From Vibrio atlanticus (GTDB lineage Bacteria; Pseudomonadota; Gammaproteobacteria; Enterobacterales; Vibrionaceae), in contig NZ_AP025460.1 in assembly GCF_024347315.1 (NCBI RefSeq), positions 2,728,001 through 2,792,000 on the forward strand: 64,000 nucleotides of DNA, read 5' to 3'. Below are positions 1-9,046 of the stretch, piece after piece. Each line of letters opens with the position of its first letter. Position 1 is the first letter of the stretch. The notes below the pieces were generated by a model, which worked only from the letters and a program-made list of their open reading frames with translations, made no database searches and was not told the DNA's origin. The position numbers and the translations under genes were made by a program.

Positions 1-879
1 AGGCCAACTATCAAATTTAAACCAATTGTAATTATTAACAAAAGCCCAACCAACAAAAAACAAAACCACAATAACAAATGACACTTCATCGTACTTAAAA
101 TCAAAGAACTCATTATAAGGTCTGTTTAATAAAACGGAGATAACAACTGAAACACAGCAGAACAGATATAGCCTTGATACATAAACAAACCAACTCTTGC
201 TAACAAAAAAACAATACACAGTGTAGACGATAAAAAAACTCGCAAACAAAAGGATATTGTCTAACCCAGTCCATAACGACAATGCCAATAGAATAGATTG
301 AGCATACACTCGCCATAATTGATTAATTTGACTTACAGTTATAGGTGTTAGAGATAGGAACAAGATAGCCAAAATAAGCTGAATATTATGGTGATCTATG
401 GAGCCAGGAATAAAATGCATAACCGATGGGGAAAACAGGGCAAACATCATGCTCAAAAACCGATAGCGCTCTCCGAAGTAATGGTTACATAAATAGAAGC
501 ATGACAGTGAATAGAGGAGTAGATAAAGCAAAGGTACAATAGAAATAGACAGTGAATAAGCGGTACTTTCATCCACAACAAACAATAAAGGATACGCAAT
601 AACAGAAAGTATCAGATCGGGGAATCGGGACCAATGGATAACAATACCATCAGCGGCATTGAAATTATCCATTGGTTTTAGATACCAGCGCCCACTATTC
701 ATCCAATCTTGAAATTGAACAAAGCGCATGTAATCGTCATTATCATTTAAAACCAGTGTTGAGATACTCTCCCATTTATAGAAAAATATCGCAGTCGCAC
801 ACAGCAGCCAAACAACAGAAATAATGATGATATCTTTATTAAAATTTTCACTCTTAGGCAAGATGAATATCCTTTTCAT
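1..879 (-). CDS. GT-C-like polytopic membrane protein (3' end beyond window)
   Basis: The reading frame is open from an ATG at 879 to the window edge (293 codons), so the C-terminus is missing. Translation gives an N-terminal membrane segment, then an extracytoplasmic loop with the acidic motif NDNDDYMRFVQ, then GRWYL, HWSRFPD and IDHHN, followed by several hydrophobic helices. An acidic DD motif in the first loop after helix 1, with a later HWSR and DHHN, resembles polyprenyl-phosphate-dependent GT-C glycosyltransferases of the STT3/PglB fold. It lies 26 bp downstream of tadD on the same strand and is probably cotranscribed with the Tad genes. A role in glycosylating pilin or surface material is inference; the substrate is unknown. 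Confidence 0.7.
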   Translation of the reverse strand, partial: MKRIFILPKSENFNKDIIIISVVWLLCATAIFFYKWESISTLVLNDNDDYMRFVQFQDWMNSGRWYLKPMDNFNAADGIVIHWSRFPDLILSVIAYPLLFVVDESTAYSLSISIVPLLYLLLYSLSCFYLCNHYFGERYRFLSMMFALFSPSVMHFIPGSIDHHNIQLILAILFLSLTPITVSQINQLWRVYAQSILLALSLWTGLDNILLFASFFIVYTVYCFFVSKSWFVYVSRLYLFCCVSVVISVLLNRPYNEFFDFKYDEVSFVIVVLFFVGWAFVNNYNWFKFDSWP

Positions 880-905
880 TAACCCAAAGATAATAATTTA
901 AGTCG

Positions 906-1910
906 TTACTGCTCCATCTCTCTGACCTCTGATAAGGCTCTACTTAAGTTGTCGTTGGCTACTTTATAATAAGATGCTTTTTTATCGATAGCTTGTTGTA
1001 GATAGGGAATGGCTTCGTCAGGCTTACCCTGCAAAATTAAAAAATAACCGACATTATTCAAAGCTTCAGGAGCTTCCATGTGTCTCATAAAAACGTTGAT
1101 TGCCTTTTTGATATCCCCGGCAGCCAAGTAAATAAGCGCAAGGTTGTTTTGAGCCTTTTCATTATTAGGTTCTATCTCTAAAGCCGAACGAGTGTATTGA
1201 TACGCTTCCTTGTAATTGCCATACATGTAGTGGGAGTACCCCATATTCAACAAAGCTTTAACTGAACTTTTGTCTATTGTCAGTGATTTTTTAAAGTACT
1301 CTTGCGCTATCTGGTGTTTTCCATCGACATCTTCCAGCACACCTATCCCCATGAAAGCTAATTCGGGAGACATGCTATCAACCTTCAAACCAGCCACTTC
1401 ACTTTGACTTAAGGCTTGGTAATTTGTAATCGTTTCACTACTTTTTAAACGTACTTGATCTGCATTAATCGCTTTAAAGAAATAACTCCGCCCTTCCTCT
1501 TTGCGACGCTGCTTTGTATACAAAACACCTAATTGCTCTAGGACTTCGGTATGTGCAGGGTTAAAATCTAATGCTGCTAAATAAGCTTTCTCGGATAGTG
1601 CATAGTTACCACGAGATGAATGAATTTGGCCTATCGTAAAAAGCGTTTTATCGTGAAACTCTTTCTCTGGAAAGGATAGAGAGCGAATATATTCATAAAG
1701 GGCCAAATCGATATTGTTATCCCTCAATGCTACATCACCACGCATAATGGCTTCTTTCTCACTCAGTGGAGGGTCATCACTGCTTAAGGTATCGATTGGT
1801 TTACCTGAATACAACTCTGCATCAAATTGGTTTGTCGGCTCATCCGAGGATGCACAACCAAGAATAACGAACACTAATAAAGCTAGAAAATATCTACTCA
1901 CTCGTATCAT
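906..1910 (-). CDS. tadD: TadD-like TPR lipoprotein of the Tad pilus system
   Basis: 334 aa. The N-terminus is a lipoprotein signal with lipobox LGCA (Cys at about residue 19), so it should be anchored in the outer membrane. The rest is a chain of tetratricopeptide repeats, for example around residues 85-150 and 215-330 (ALLNMGYSHYMYGNYKEA, AQNNLALIYLAAGDIKKA). TadD proteins act as pilotin or scaffold for assembly of the Tad secretin. The start overlaps the tadC stop by 4 bp (ATGA), indicating translational coupling. Sequence identity among TadD proteins is low, so the name rests on TPR content plus position. Confidence 0.85.
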   Translation of the reverse strand: MIRVSRYFLALLVFVILGCASSDEPTNQFDAELYSGKPIDTLSSDDPPLSEKEAIMRGDVALRDNNIDLALYEYIRSLSFPEKEFHDKTLFTIGQIHSSRGNYALSEKAYLAALDFNPAHTEVLEQLGVLYTKQRRKEEGRSYFFKAINADQVRLKSSETITNYQALSQSEVAGLKVDSMSPELAFMGIGVLEDVDGKHQIAQEYFKKSLTIDKSSVKALLNMGYSHYMYGNYKEAYQYTRSALEIEPNNEKAQNNLALIYLAAGDIKKAINVFMRHMEAPEALNNVGYFLILQGKPDEAIPYLQQAIDKKASYYKVANDNLSRALSEVREMEQ

Positions 1911-2878
1911 AAACTTACTCCTGGTGCACCAAGTGCATCAATAACAATAATGATCCCAGGCCCTAACGCGACAATAAAAAAGCAAGGCCAAATAAACAAC
2001 AACATAGGGAACAACATTTTAGTCGGTATCTTGGCCGCGATTTCTTCAGCAGCTTGCTGACGCTTATCTCGAAAATCTACCGTATAATCACGAAGAGTCT
2101 GCGCTAAGCTTCCCCCCATTCTAGACGCATGAGAAAGCAAAGAAACCAACCCCTCTAATTCGACCAGCCCCGTCCGGTCAATGAACTGCCTCAGCGCATC
2201 TGGCATGGTGACACCTGCTTGTATCTTGGCAAAAACAGTCTCCAATTCATCGGCTAACTCTGGCTGAGAAACATAAAGCTCAGAAGCAACTCGTCCAAGT
2301 GCTGCATTAAAGCCTAGACCAGATTCCGTACAAACTACAAGAAGATCAAGAGCATCTGGTACACCATTTCTAATTTTCTTCTGTCGCTCTTTTTGCAACT
2401 TGCTCAAGATAATATTGGGAGTGAAAGTCCCAAGAAAGACGCAGGTCATGATCAATAAATTATTGTAGCTACCACCGAATGAGATGTAATAAACCATAAA
2501 GCCCGCGATGATACCGACCAAACTCGATAACACTTTCAATGCATAAAAAACCGATAACGCATTTTTTTCATGAAAGCCTGCATGCATCAACTTTTGTGAG
2601 TAGGTTTCATTATCCTTTTTATTACCTTTACTAATAAAAGGACTCAGCGACTCCAACGTATTAGAGAAGTCATAAGGCTTTCTATTATTGGGTGAACCCG
2701 TTTCTGATATCTGTTTGAGCTTTTTATCTAAAGGGGATCGGGTTCCCAAAATAAACAACCCTAGAGTCAATGTTAACAAAATGGTGGTAAGCAAAATCAT
2801 TACGTAGATAACCATCTGAGAGCTGACTCCAAAGTCCGCTAACATTTGCTTCCAAACTTCAATGTTTAATAATTCCAT
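1907..2878 (-). CDS. tadC: TadC, inner-membrane platform protein of the Tad pilus
   Basis: 323 aa with a T2SS-F type domain: an N-terminal membrane helix, a cytoplasmic helical domain containing GVPDALDLLVVCTESGLGFNAAL (about residues 168-190), and C-terminal hydrophobic helices. TadB and TadC are paralogues of GspF/PilC and form the membrane platform driven by the TadA ATPase. The start is 3 bp after the tadB stop and the end overlaps tadD, so tadB-tadC-tadD is tightly packed. Length fits the family. Confidence 0.93.
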   Translation of the reverse strand: MELLNIEVWKQMLADFGVSSQMVIYVMILLTTILLTLTLGLFILGTRSPLDKKLKQISETGSPNNRKPYDFSNTLESLSPFISKGNKKDNETYSQKLMHAGFHEKNALSVFYALKVLSSLVGIIAGFMVYYISFGGSYNNLLIMTCVFLGTFTPNIILSKLQKERQKKIRNGVPDALDLLVVCTESGLGFNAALGRVASELYVSQPELADELETVFAKIQAGVTMPDALRQFIDRTGLVELEGLVSLLSHASRMGGSLAQTLRDYTVDFRDKRQQAAEEIAAKIPTKMLFPMLLFIWPCFFIVALGPGIIIVIDALGAPGVSL

Positions 2879-2881
2879 AGG

Positions 2882-3847
2882 TTAAACCTCTATGCTGATG
2901 ATTCGCTTAATCCATAGGGCTCCAATCGCTAAAAGTACGATACCAACACTGACCATTGAAACGCCGCGAGGGTCATTATAAAGCGGCTCAATATAATCTG
3001 GATTCGCCACTTTCAAAGCAAAAAACAAACCAAATGGGGATAAGGTTAATATCCATGCTGATAGCCGACTTTCAGCAGAAAGCGTTTTTATTTTCCTTTC
3101 TAACTTAAAGCGAGATCTGAGAACTTCGGATACTTTTTGAAGATTTTCGGAGAGGTTACCCCCTGTTTCTTTCTGCAACATTACCGCACTAGAAAAAGCT
3201 AACATTGATACGGTGGGGACACGCTCAGCCATCTGTAAAATAGCCAAACGTAAATCGTAACCATAGTTAAGTAGGTTATAGGTATTTTTAAACTCGGCAC
3301 CGATAGGGTCAGGGAGTTCTTCACCAACCTCATTGAATGATTGAATTAGCGGCTGCCCAGCTTGTAATGCTCGTCGAATAATATCCAACGCTTCAGGGAG
3401 CTGCTCTTCAAATCGAGCCATTCGATAACTCACTCGATTTTGCACATACAGGTAAGCAACAACCCAGACAGCAATGAATGCAGTTAGGCTAATGAACCAC
3501 TCTTGTTGAGTCATTATTGATATCAGAGTGAGCGACACACCGCATAGAGCAACAATGAGTAAAAAGCGACTTAGCGAAACTCTAATACCGGCTAACTCCA
3601 ACATCCGTTTTAAGCCAGCAAAATAAGGGATAACGATGAGCTTGCGATCTAATGGGGATAAGTCTTTATTATAATGCTCTTTGAGTAGCGATAAGCTCTC
3701 TTCATCGATATTACGTTGGGTCTCTTTCAAACGTCGAGAAAGCTCTTTATGCTTAGCTTTTTTCCCCGCAGCAGGCAATAACAAAGCTTGGGAGATAAAA
3801 AGCACCGCGATGAATAATAGGCCGAGTGAAACACTTACATTATCCAT
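2882..3847 (-). CDS. tadB: TadB, inner-membrane platform protein of the Tad pilus
   Basis: 321 aa with an N-terminal membrane segment, a pair of central helices (about residues 90-130), and a T2SS-F domain with LPEALDIIRRALQAGQPL around residues 145-162, which is typical of TadB. The C-terminus is hydrophobic. It partners TadC as the platform of the Tad pilus machine. A good ribosome binding site (AAGGAGAG) precedes the ATG, which is 9 bp downstream of tadA. Confidence 0.93.
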   Translation of the reverse strand: MDNVSVSLGLLFIAVLFISQALLLPAAGKKAKHKELSRRLKETQRNIDEESLSLLKEHYNKDLSPLDRKLIVIPYFAGLKRMLELAGIRVSLSRFLLIVALCGVSLTLISIMTQQEWFISLTAFIAVWVVAYLYVQNRVSYRMARFEEQLPEALDIIRRALQAGQPLIQSFNEVGEELPDPIGAEFKNTYNLLNYGYDLRLAILQMAERVPTVSMLAFSSAVMLQKETGGNLSENLQKVSEVLRSRFKLERKIKTLSAESRLSAWILTLSPFGLFFALKVANPDYIEPLYNDPRGVSMVSVGIVLLAIGALWIKRIISIEV

Positions 3848-3856
3848 AATCTCTCC

Positions 3857-5308
3857 TTAACCATGAGTCTCAGTGAAGAGCTCGAAAGGCAGATCGAGTC
3901 CACGTTTAACTAACTGGTCATGATATTGAGGTACGACCCCCGTCGCAGTGAAATAGCCGATAATATTGCCATCTTCATCAATACCTTTACGTTGAAAACG
4001 GAAAATTTCCGACATGGTAATCACCTCCCCCTCCATGCCGTTGATCTCTTGAATACTCACCATACGGCGCTTACCATCTTCTTGTCGTTCCATTTGAACA
4101 ACAAGGTGGATCGCCGAAGCAATTTGGGCTCTTAAGTTTTTGGTTGAAATGTTCCAACCAGCCATAGAGAACATGTTTTCAACACGGCTTAAGGCATCTC
4201 GGGGGGTATTGGCGTGAATAGTCGCGAGAGACCCATCGTGACCAGTATTCATTGCCGCCAACATATCAACGGCTTCGCTACCACGCACCTCACCAACCAC
4301 AATTCGGTCTGGTCGCATACGTAAGGTGTTTTTTACCAACTCTCTCTGACTAATCTCCCCTTTCCCTTCTAAGTTAGCAGGGCGGGTTTCTAGGCGAATA
4401 ACATGGGGTTGTTGAAGTTGTAACTCTGCAGAGTCTTCTATAGTAATGATTCGTTGGTCTCGAGGGATAAAACCAGAAAAGATGTTTAGTGTGGTTGTTT
4501 TTCCTGACCCCGTCCCTCCTGAAATCAAGATATTAAGTTCTCCTTTCACGGCGGCTTCGACAAACTTAGCCATTTGAGGCGAGACGGAGTCGTAGCTAAT
4601 CAAGTTATCCATCGTCAAACGATCAACGGCAAAACGACGGATTGAAACGGAAGGACCATCAAGAGCCAAAGGAGGGATAATGGCGTTAACACGTGACCCA
4701 TCGACTAAGCGCGCATCTACCATAGGTGATGCTTCATCTATTCGACGCCCTACCTGACTGACTATGCGATCAATAATGTTTCTCAGATGACGGTCATCCA
4801 GAAAAGTGTATGGCGTTTTTTCGAGTTTACCCCTTCGCTCAACGTAAACACTTTTAGGGCCGTTGACTAATATATCGGAGACCGTTTGATCGGCTAATAG
4901 AGGCTCAAGCGGCCCAAGGCCAAAAACCTCATCTTCTATCTGCTTGATCACCCGCTTACGCCCTTCGGCACTGAGTGCATGGCTCCCATCGTCAGCCATC
5001 AATTGTACGATGGCTTCATGTAGGTCTAGCTTAGCTCGCTCTTTTTCCAAGCTTGAAAGCAACCCTAAGTCTAACGTTTCAAGGAGCTGCTTATGGAAAA
5101 AGTGTTTAATTGATAGCTCTTGTTCGAGAACTTTCCGAGCCTCATCAATCGCCTTTTCTTTTTCTACATGAGCTTCTGCACTGCGAGAGTGGCTAGACAC
5201 CTCAACGCTTGATAAACGTTCAACAGGATTGGCATCTTCTGAATCATGCGAAATCTGTTCTACTCTTTTTTCAAACTCTGGATTTACATTTTTTCGTTTA
5301 AAGAACAT
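3857..5308 (-). CDS. tadA: TadA/CpaF secretion ATPase
   Basis: 483 aa cytoplasmic hexameric ATPase that powers Flp pilus assembly. Walker A GGTGSGKTTT lies near residues 264-273; VVGEVRGSEAVDML is the Walker B/Asp-box region and ATIHANTPRDALSR the His box, all characteristic of the CpaF branch of GspE/VirB11 ATPases. The first 130 residues are charged and variable as in other TadA proteins. A GTG codon directly precedes the ATG at 5308; GAGGGA upstream suits the ATG. It sits between tadZ and tadB in the operon. Confidence 0.95.
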   Translation of the reverse strand: MFFKRKNVNPEFEKRVEQISHDSEDANPVERLSSVEVSSHSRSAEAHVEKEKAIDEARKVLEQELSIKHFFHKQLLETLDLGLLSSLEKERAKLDLHEAIVQLMADDGSHALSAEGRKRVIKQIEDEVFGLGPLEPLLADQTVSDILVNGPKSVYVERRGKLEKTPYTFLDDRHLRNIIDRIVSQVGRRIDEASPMVDARLVDGSRVNAIIPPLALDGPSVSIRRFAVDRLTMDNLISYDSVSPQMAKFVEAAVKGELNILISGGTGSGKTTTLNIFSGFIPRDQRIITIEDSAELQLQQPHVIRLETRPANLEGKGEISQRELVKNTLRMRPDRIVVGEVRGSEAVDMLAAMNTGHDGSLATIHANTPRDALSRVENMFSMAGWNISTKNLRAQIASAIHLVVQMERQEDGKRRMVSIQEINGMEGEVITMSEIFRFQRKGIDEDGNIIGYFTATGVVPQYHDQLVKRGLDLPFELFTETHG

Positions 5309-5341
5309 CACAATCCCTCGCGTTTACTTTTTATCAACCCA

Positions 5342-6556
5342 TTATGAAAACAGCTTTTTCAGCCACCCTTTCTCTTCCTGCTCTGGTGGTGAAAGAATGT
5401 GTGACAAATCGATAATAGAGCGAGTAATAGAACTTTTCTTTCTCGACTGAACTAGCGGTTGCCCCAAGTTGGCACTCTCTAATGCAACTTTGAAATCATT
5501 AGGCATAAGGTGTATGTCATGCTTACCTACCGCCTGTTCAATATCTTTTAATTTAATTGAGTGTCGCTTTTCATAACGGTTCAGAATGACCTCAATAGAA
5601 TCACTTTGTAAGCCGTACTCAAATTTCAGAGACTTAATGAGTCGACTTGTGTTTTTGACTGACACTAGGCTCTGTTGCAAAACAAGAAGCACCTTTGTTG
5701 CTGGTGATATTGCGGATGCAAACACATGGTCTAATCCTCTAGAGAGGTCAATGATCACATAAGGGTAAAAACGGCGTAATATAGGAAGCAATCGGCCTAT
5801 TTTCTGTGCCTGTTCAAAGTCATCAGCATTGTTCTCATGCTTAAAGCTTAGAACATGTAAGCCAGATTCGTGCTTATTTACCAAAGTTCCCAACGATATT
5901 TCATCTAGGTCATTCGAACTATTGATCGCATCCGAAACACTATAAGTAGGAACAATATTTAAATAATCAGGAATCACACCAAATTGAAGGTCGATATCAA
6001 GTAACAAAACCTCACCGGGGTGCTGACTGGCCATCTCAATAGCGGTATTCAACGCCAAGGTGGTCGCCCCCATTCCCCCCTTGGTGTTTAAAAACAGAAT
6101 AAACTCACCGTAGCTTGAGTTCTCAAGCTTTTCGGCCGCCGTTTTCTTGAGCAGCGGGAGCAAATCAGAAAGCGTCACGTTGTGAGATAAGAAATCAGAA
6201 GCCCCTAGACGCAGCGCGATTTTTAATGAGCCATTGTCACTTTCATCACCGAGTACAACTAAAGATAAATCTTGTTCTTCTAGCGATAGATCATAACCCT
6301 GTAGCTCAACCATTTTTTGAGCCCAGTTGCCATGTGCTTCAACAAAAATAAGTTCTGGAACATCGGCACTTTTTAAGTACTCTTCACTCATTGCTCCGAG
6401 AGAAAATGATGTCACATGCACATTTCGACATTTCTTCAGCTCTTGACTCATGTGTGAGAGAAAACCCTCAGTACTGTAGATCAACCAGACTTTTAGGTTT
6501 GTTCTCAAACGCGTAATATCGTTCTCATTAGGCGTGATTTTGATCGCTTCCCCCAT
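5342..6556 (-). CDS. tadZ: TadZ/CpaE, ParA-like pilus localisation ATPase
   Basis: 404 aa. Residues 20-140 form an atypical receiver-like domain. Residues 150-400 are a MinD/ParA-type ATPase with the deviant Walker A KGGMGATT at 159-166, a following LLLDIDLQFG, and VIIDLSRG. TadZ places the Tad apparatus at the pole and acts early in assembly. The ribosome binding site is ACAGGAG before ATG 6556. It is followed by tadA after 33 bp and preceded by the pseudopilin genes. Confidence 0.92.
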   Translation of the reverse strand: MGEAIKITPNENDITRLRTNLKVWLIYSTEGFLSHMSQELKKCRNVHVTSFSLGAMSEEYLKSADVPELIFVEAHGNWAQKMVELQGYDLSLEEQDLSLVVLGDESDNGSLKIALRLGASDFLSHNVTLSDLLPLLKKTAAEKLENSSYGEFILFLNTKGGMGATTLALNTAIEMASQHPGEVLLLDIDLQFGVIPDYLNIVPTYSVSDAINSSNDLDEISLGTLVNKHESGLHVLSFKHENNADDFEQAQKIGRLLPILRRFYPYVIIDLSRGLDHVFASAISPATKVLLVLQQSLVSVKNTSRLIKSLKFEYGLQSDSIEVILNRYEKRHSIKLKDIEQAVGKHDIHLMPNDFKVALESANLGQPLVQSRKKSSITRSIIDLSHILSPPEQEEKGWLKKLFS

Positions 6557-6580
6557 ACCGCTACTCCTGTATAAAATAAC

Positions 6581-7072
6581 TTATGGACACCGATTCCGAG
6601 TTTCGGAGTCCGCCCTTACCACACCTAAACTTTCTGCAGGTAAGATGGTTTCAAATGAGGGAGCAGCCAAGTAACCACTCGTACCTAAAAAACTCAAATT
6701 ATCAATTAATTGAATTCCGTACCCTGTCGCTCGTGCCCTTACAAATTTAATGCTACTAAAGACAGGATCCGTATCATAACCAGATGTAATTTCATTCCCA
6801 CTCACATCTAAATATGCAACTTCCAAATTCGCCGCGGTAAAACCAACAAGAGGGAGATCAGCAACAACCATTCCCGCGATATTGTCCCTATCAGCAACGT
6901 AGCAAACCGTGGCCAATCTTGCCGCTTTTCTAGTCGCCTCACTCACCATTTGAAGCGAAAATATGTAAGCACCCAGCGCTAATATAAGAAAAACCAAAAG
7001 AAAAACGAGCCAAGACACTATGGTAAATTCGATAATAGCGATGCCTTTAATGCGCTTTTTGTAACGTTTCAT
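6581..7072 (-). CDS. TadE/TadF-like minor pseudopilin
   Basis: 163 aa. A short basic N-terminus is followed by IKGIAIIEFTIVSWL, a prepilin-like site in which cleavage after Gly leaves a hydrophobic stretch with Glu at position 5. The remainder is a soluble domain with two Cys (CYVAD and the C-terminal RCP) that could form a disulfide. In Tad systems TadE and TadF are pseudopilins processed by TadV. The ATG at 7072 shares one base with the preceding tadE stop (TGATG). Which of the tadE/tadF names applies cannot be settled by eye. Confidence 0.82.
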   Translation of the reverse strand: MKRYKKRIKGIAIIEFTIVSWLVFLLVFLILALGAYIFSLQMVSEATRKAARLATVCYVADRDNIAGMVVADLPLVGFTAANLEVAYLDVSGNEITSGYDTDPVFSSIKFVRARATGYGIQLIDNLSFLGTSGYLAAPSFETILPAESLGVVRADSETRNRCP

Positions 7073-7500
7073 CACAACACCCTCATTATCGAAGAGACAC
7101 TAATCGGAATAGAAAAGCTCGCCGAAGAAAACGGGATCGACACAAAGTGAGGAATATAATTGTAGGTCACACTCACACGTACATAGCTGTCTGTATTTGG
7201 TGGGCTAATTGTCACGTCAGAAACAACTAAATTCGACAATAGCGCCGTTCCAGCGGTGTTTTGACCATAAACCACCACATTCTGTATTTCTGTTGACGGA
7301 GCCAGCGTTCCACCTTTGGTTCCATAGACCTCACTAACCGCATAGCGGGCGCCATTTTGAACGGATTTAGATATCACATTGTAGTGAATCATCATATTGC
7401 CCAACTCAAGCACTAATATAAGGAAAAATAGCAATACAGGAGTCGCGATTACCATCTCGATAGCAGCAAAGCCACGATTAGATTTAATTAAAGATTTCAT
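7072..7500 (-). CDS. tadE: TadE-like pseudopilin
   Basis: 142 aa from the ATG at 7500. SNRGFAAIEMVIATPVLLFFLILVLELG carries the TadE signature: prepilin-type Gly, Glu at +5, and one hydrophobic helix. A soluble beta-rich domain follows. The ribosome binding site GGGGAG lies 8 bp upstream of this ATG; an in-frame TTG two codons earlier is less likely. The ATG begins just after the tadG stop, and the stop overlaps the next pseudopilin gene, so tadG-tadE-tadE/F forms a coupled pseudopilin cassette. Confidence 0.88.
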   Translation of the reverse strand: MKSLIKSNRGFAAIEMVIATPVLLFFLILVLELGNMMIHYNVISKSVQNGARYAVSEVYGTKGGTLAPSTEIQNVVVYGQNTAGTALLSNLVVSDVTISPPNTDSYVRVSVTYNYIPHFVSIPFSSASFSIPISVSSIMRVL

Positions 7501-7502
7501 AA

Positions 7503-8771
7503 TCAAGACTCCCCACTATCAGGATCCTTATACAAAACAATCTTATAAGTTCCTTCCGTTGTTGATTCTGTACTGCCTGAACCACCAACAACACTACAGG
7601 AGTGAATAAACTCACCAAAGACGGCAGGCGTACCTGAGTTATTAGTTGGTGCTTTTTGCAACAAGAAAAAACAACCAATTTTATTCACAGTAAAGTCAGT
7701 GGCACCGCCACTTTTACCTGAGCAATCCACCATAGGTATCGGTAAAATACGACGCCAAGCAACACCATTAGCGGCACACCCTGAACCGTTATTTGCTATA
7801 CATGCGTTGGTATCAGCTTCATATTGCGCATAGTTGTAAGTACCATCAAAATCGATATCTCCAGTACTAGCGTCAATCGTAATCTCATCGCTAGGCTCTG
7901 TAGTTACATAGTCAGAAGGGTAATCTGATGCCGTTAAGCCACCACCGTAATCACCAAAACGAGTATTCAAACCATCGCCTGTAGGGCCAACTGTACCACC
8001 AGGTTTGGTCGTGATGTTTTCGCCAATTTTAACAGGTTGGTCATAACTACCACCTAACCCCTCTTTTATAGCCTTACCACCAGACCCAAAGTCTAATAGA
8101 TGATAATTACCGTTACCCATTTCAGATAAGCTACTGTCACCCACCTTCAATGCATGGACAGTCCCGACTTCATAACCAAACACGCTCGTTATTGCATCGC
8201 CTGTAACGTCATGATATCCATCTTCAGGATCGACGTCGTTGTCCGAAGTTCCGTCACCAATACAAACACCAATTGGCACAACGTTATTAACAACCTCTTG
8301 CCCAGAGCTTGGCCCAGCGACGGCACTTGCTGAAACCTCTTTTACTAATCCAAACATTTGAATAAAGAATTCGTCCATATCCAACGAATCAACTCGAACG
8401 CGCACATATACATCATCGTCGTCACCGAAGGTGGCTGTGCCAGTAAAATCCTGAGGATCGTTAGAGTAATCAATGCTTATGGAAGCCGTGGTAAAATCAA
8501 TCTCATGATTCCCTGTTGACGCTGCCATTGCATTTAACGCAGTGCCTATTTCAGCATCCACCGCATCTTTGTCTTTACTATTGTCCAGTATGGTTGCCGC
8601 AGCTAACGCCGCTGAATCTACAGCATTTTGTAAGCGTGTTTTATTAACCAGCATATGGTTAACATCTACAGCCAACGCTGACACAGCTAAGAAAACAAGC
8701 AACGCAGCGGTAACTAATACGACAACTAAGCCTTGCTGTTTTCTGGGACTTTTTGATACTCGATACAACAT
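7503..8771 (-). CDS. tadG: TadG-like pilus assembly protein
   Basis: 422 aa. The N-terminal segment QQGLVVVLVTAALLVFLAVSALAVDVNHMLVNKTRLQNAVDSAALAAA matches the Tad/TadG helix domain: one transmembrane helix followed by the conserved amphipathic region after which the family is named. The rest is a long periplasmic domain rich in Gly, Asp and Thr with several Cys (VCIGDG, NACIANNGSGC, VDCSG, GCFF, HSC). No von Willebrand A metal site was seen. TadG is thought to cap or anchor the pilus base. GGAGG precedes ATG 8771. Confidence 0.88.
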   Translation of the reverse strand: MLYRVSKSPRKQQGLVVVLVTAALLVFLAVSALAVDVNHMLVNKTRLQNAVDSAALAAATILDNSKDKDAVDAEIGTALNAMAASTGNHEIDFTTASISIDYSNDPQDFTGTATFGDDDDVYVRVRVDSLDMDEFFIQMFGLVKEVSASAVAGPSSGQEVVNNVVPIGVCIGDGTSDNDVDPEDGYHDVTGDAITSVFGYEVGTVHALKVGDSSLSEMGNGNYHLLDFGSGGKAIKEGLGGSYDQPVKIGENITTKPGGTVGPTGDGLNTRFGDYGGGLTASDYPSDYVTTEPSDEITIDASTGDIDFDGTYNYAQYEADTNACIANNGSGCAANGVAWRRILPIPMVDCSGKSGGATDFTVNKIGCFFLLQKAPTNNSGTPAVFGEFIHSCSVVGGSGSTESTTEGTYKIVLYKDPDSGES

Positions 8772-8787
8772 ATGAGTACCTCCAGAT

Positions 8788-9036
8788 TTAGTTAAATTCT
8801 TCTAAGATCTGGCTACTACTTCCAGACAGTTCGTTTTCACCTCTGCCTACATATCTATCGTAACCAGTCTGCATCCGCTCCCCCGTACCATCCGGTACCA
8901 CGAGTAAATTCTCTTGGGTCGCATTAGGGTTATACGTTTGTTCCGTTTTTACGAGTGCTACCGAATGCCCTAAACGAGCATCATTAGCACAGCCAACTAA
9001 CACCATTACGAGAAAGACCATCATTATTCTAATCAT
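8788..9036 (-). CDS. small lipoprotein of the Tad locus (RcpB position)
   Basis: 82 aa starting at ATG 9036, which has a strong ribosome binding site (AAGGAG 7 bp upstream); the longer in-frame start at 9084 would remove the signal peptide from the N-terminus. MIRIMMVFLVMVLVGCAND has lipobox LVGC. The mature protein is short and polar, with NPNATQENLLVVPDGTGERMQ. It lies directly after the secretin gene, where rcpB or a CpaD-like protein sits in other Tad loci, but it is far shorter than RcpB and has no domain I recognise. It may be a pilotin-like partner of RcpA (inference). Confidence 0.82.
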   Translation of the reverse strand: MIRIMMVFLVMVLVGCANDARLGHSVALVKTEQTYNPNATQENLLVVPDGTGERMQTGYDRYVGRGENELSGSSSQILEEFN

Positions 9037-9046
9037 ATCTATCTCC

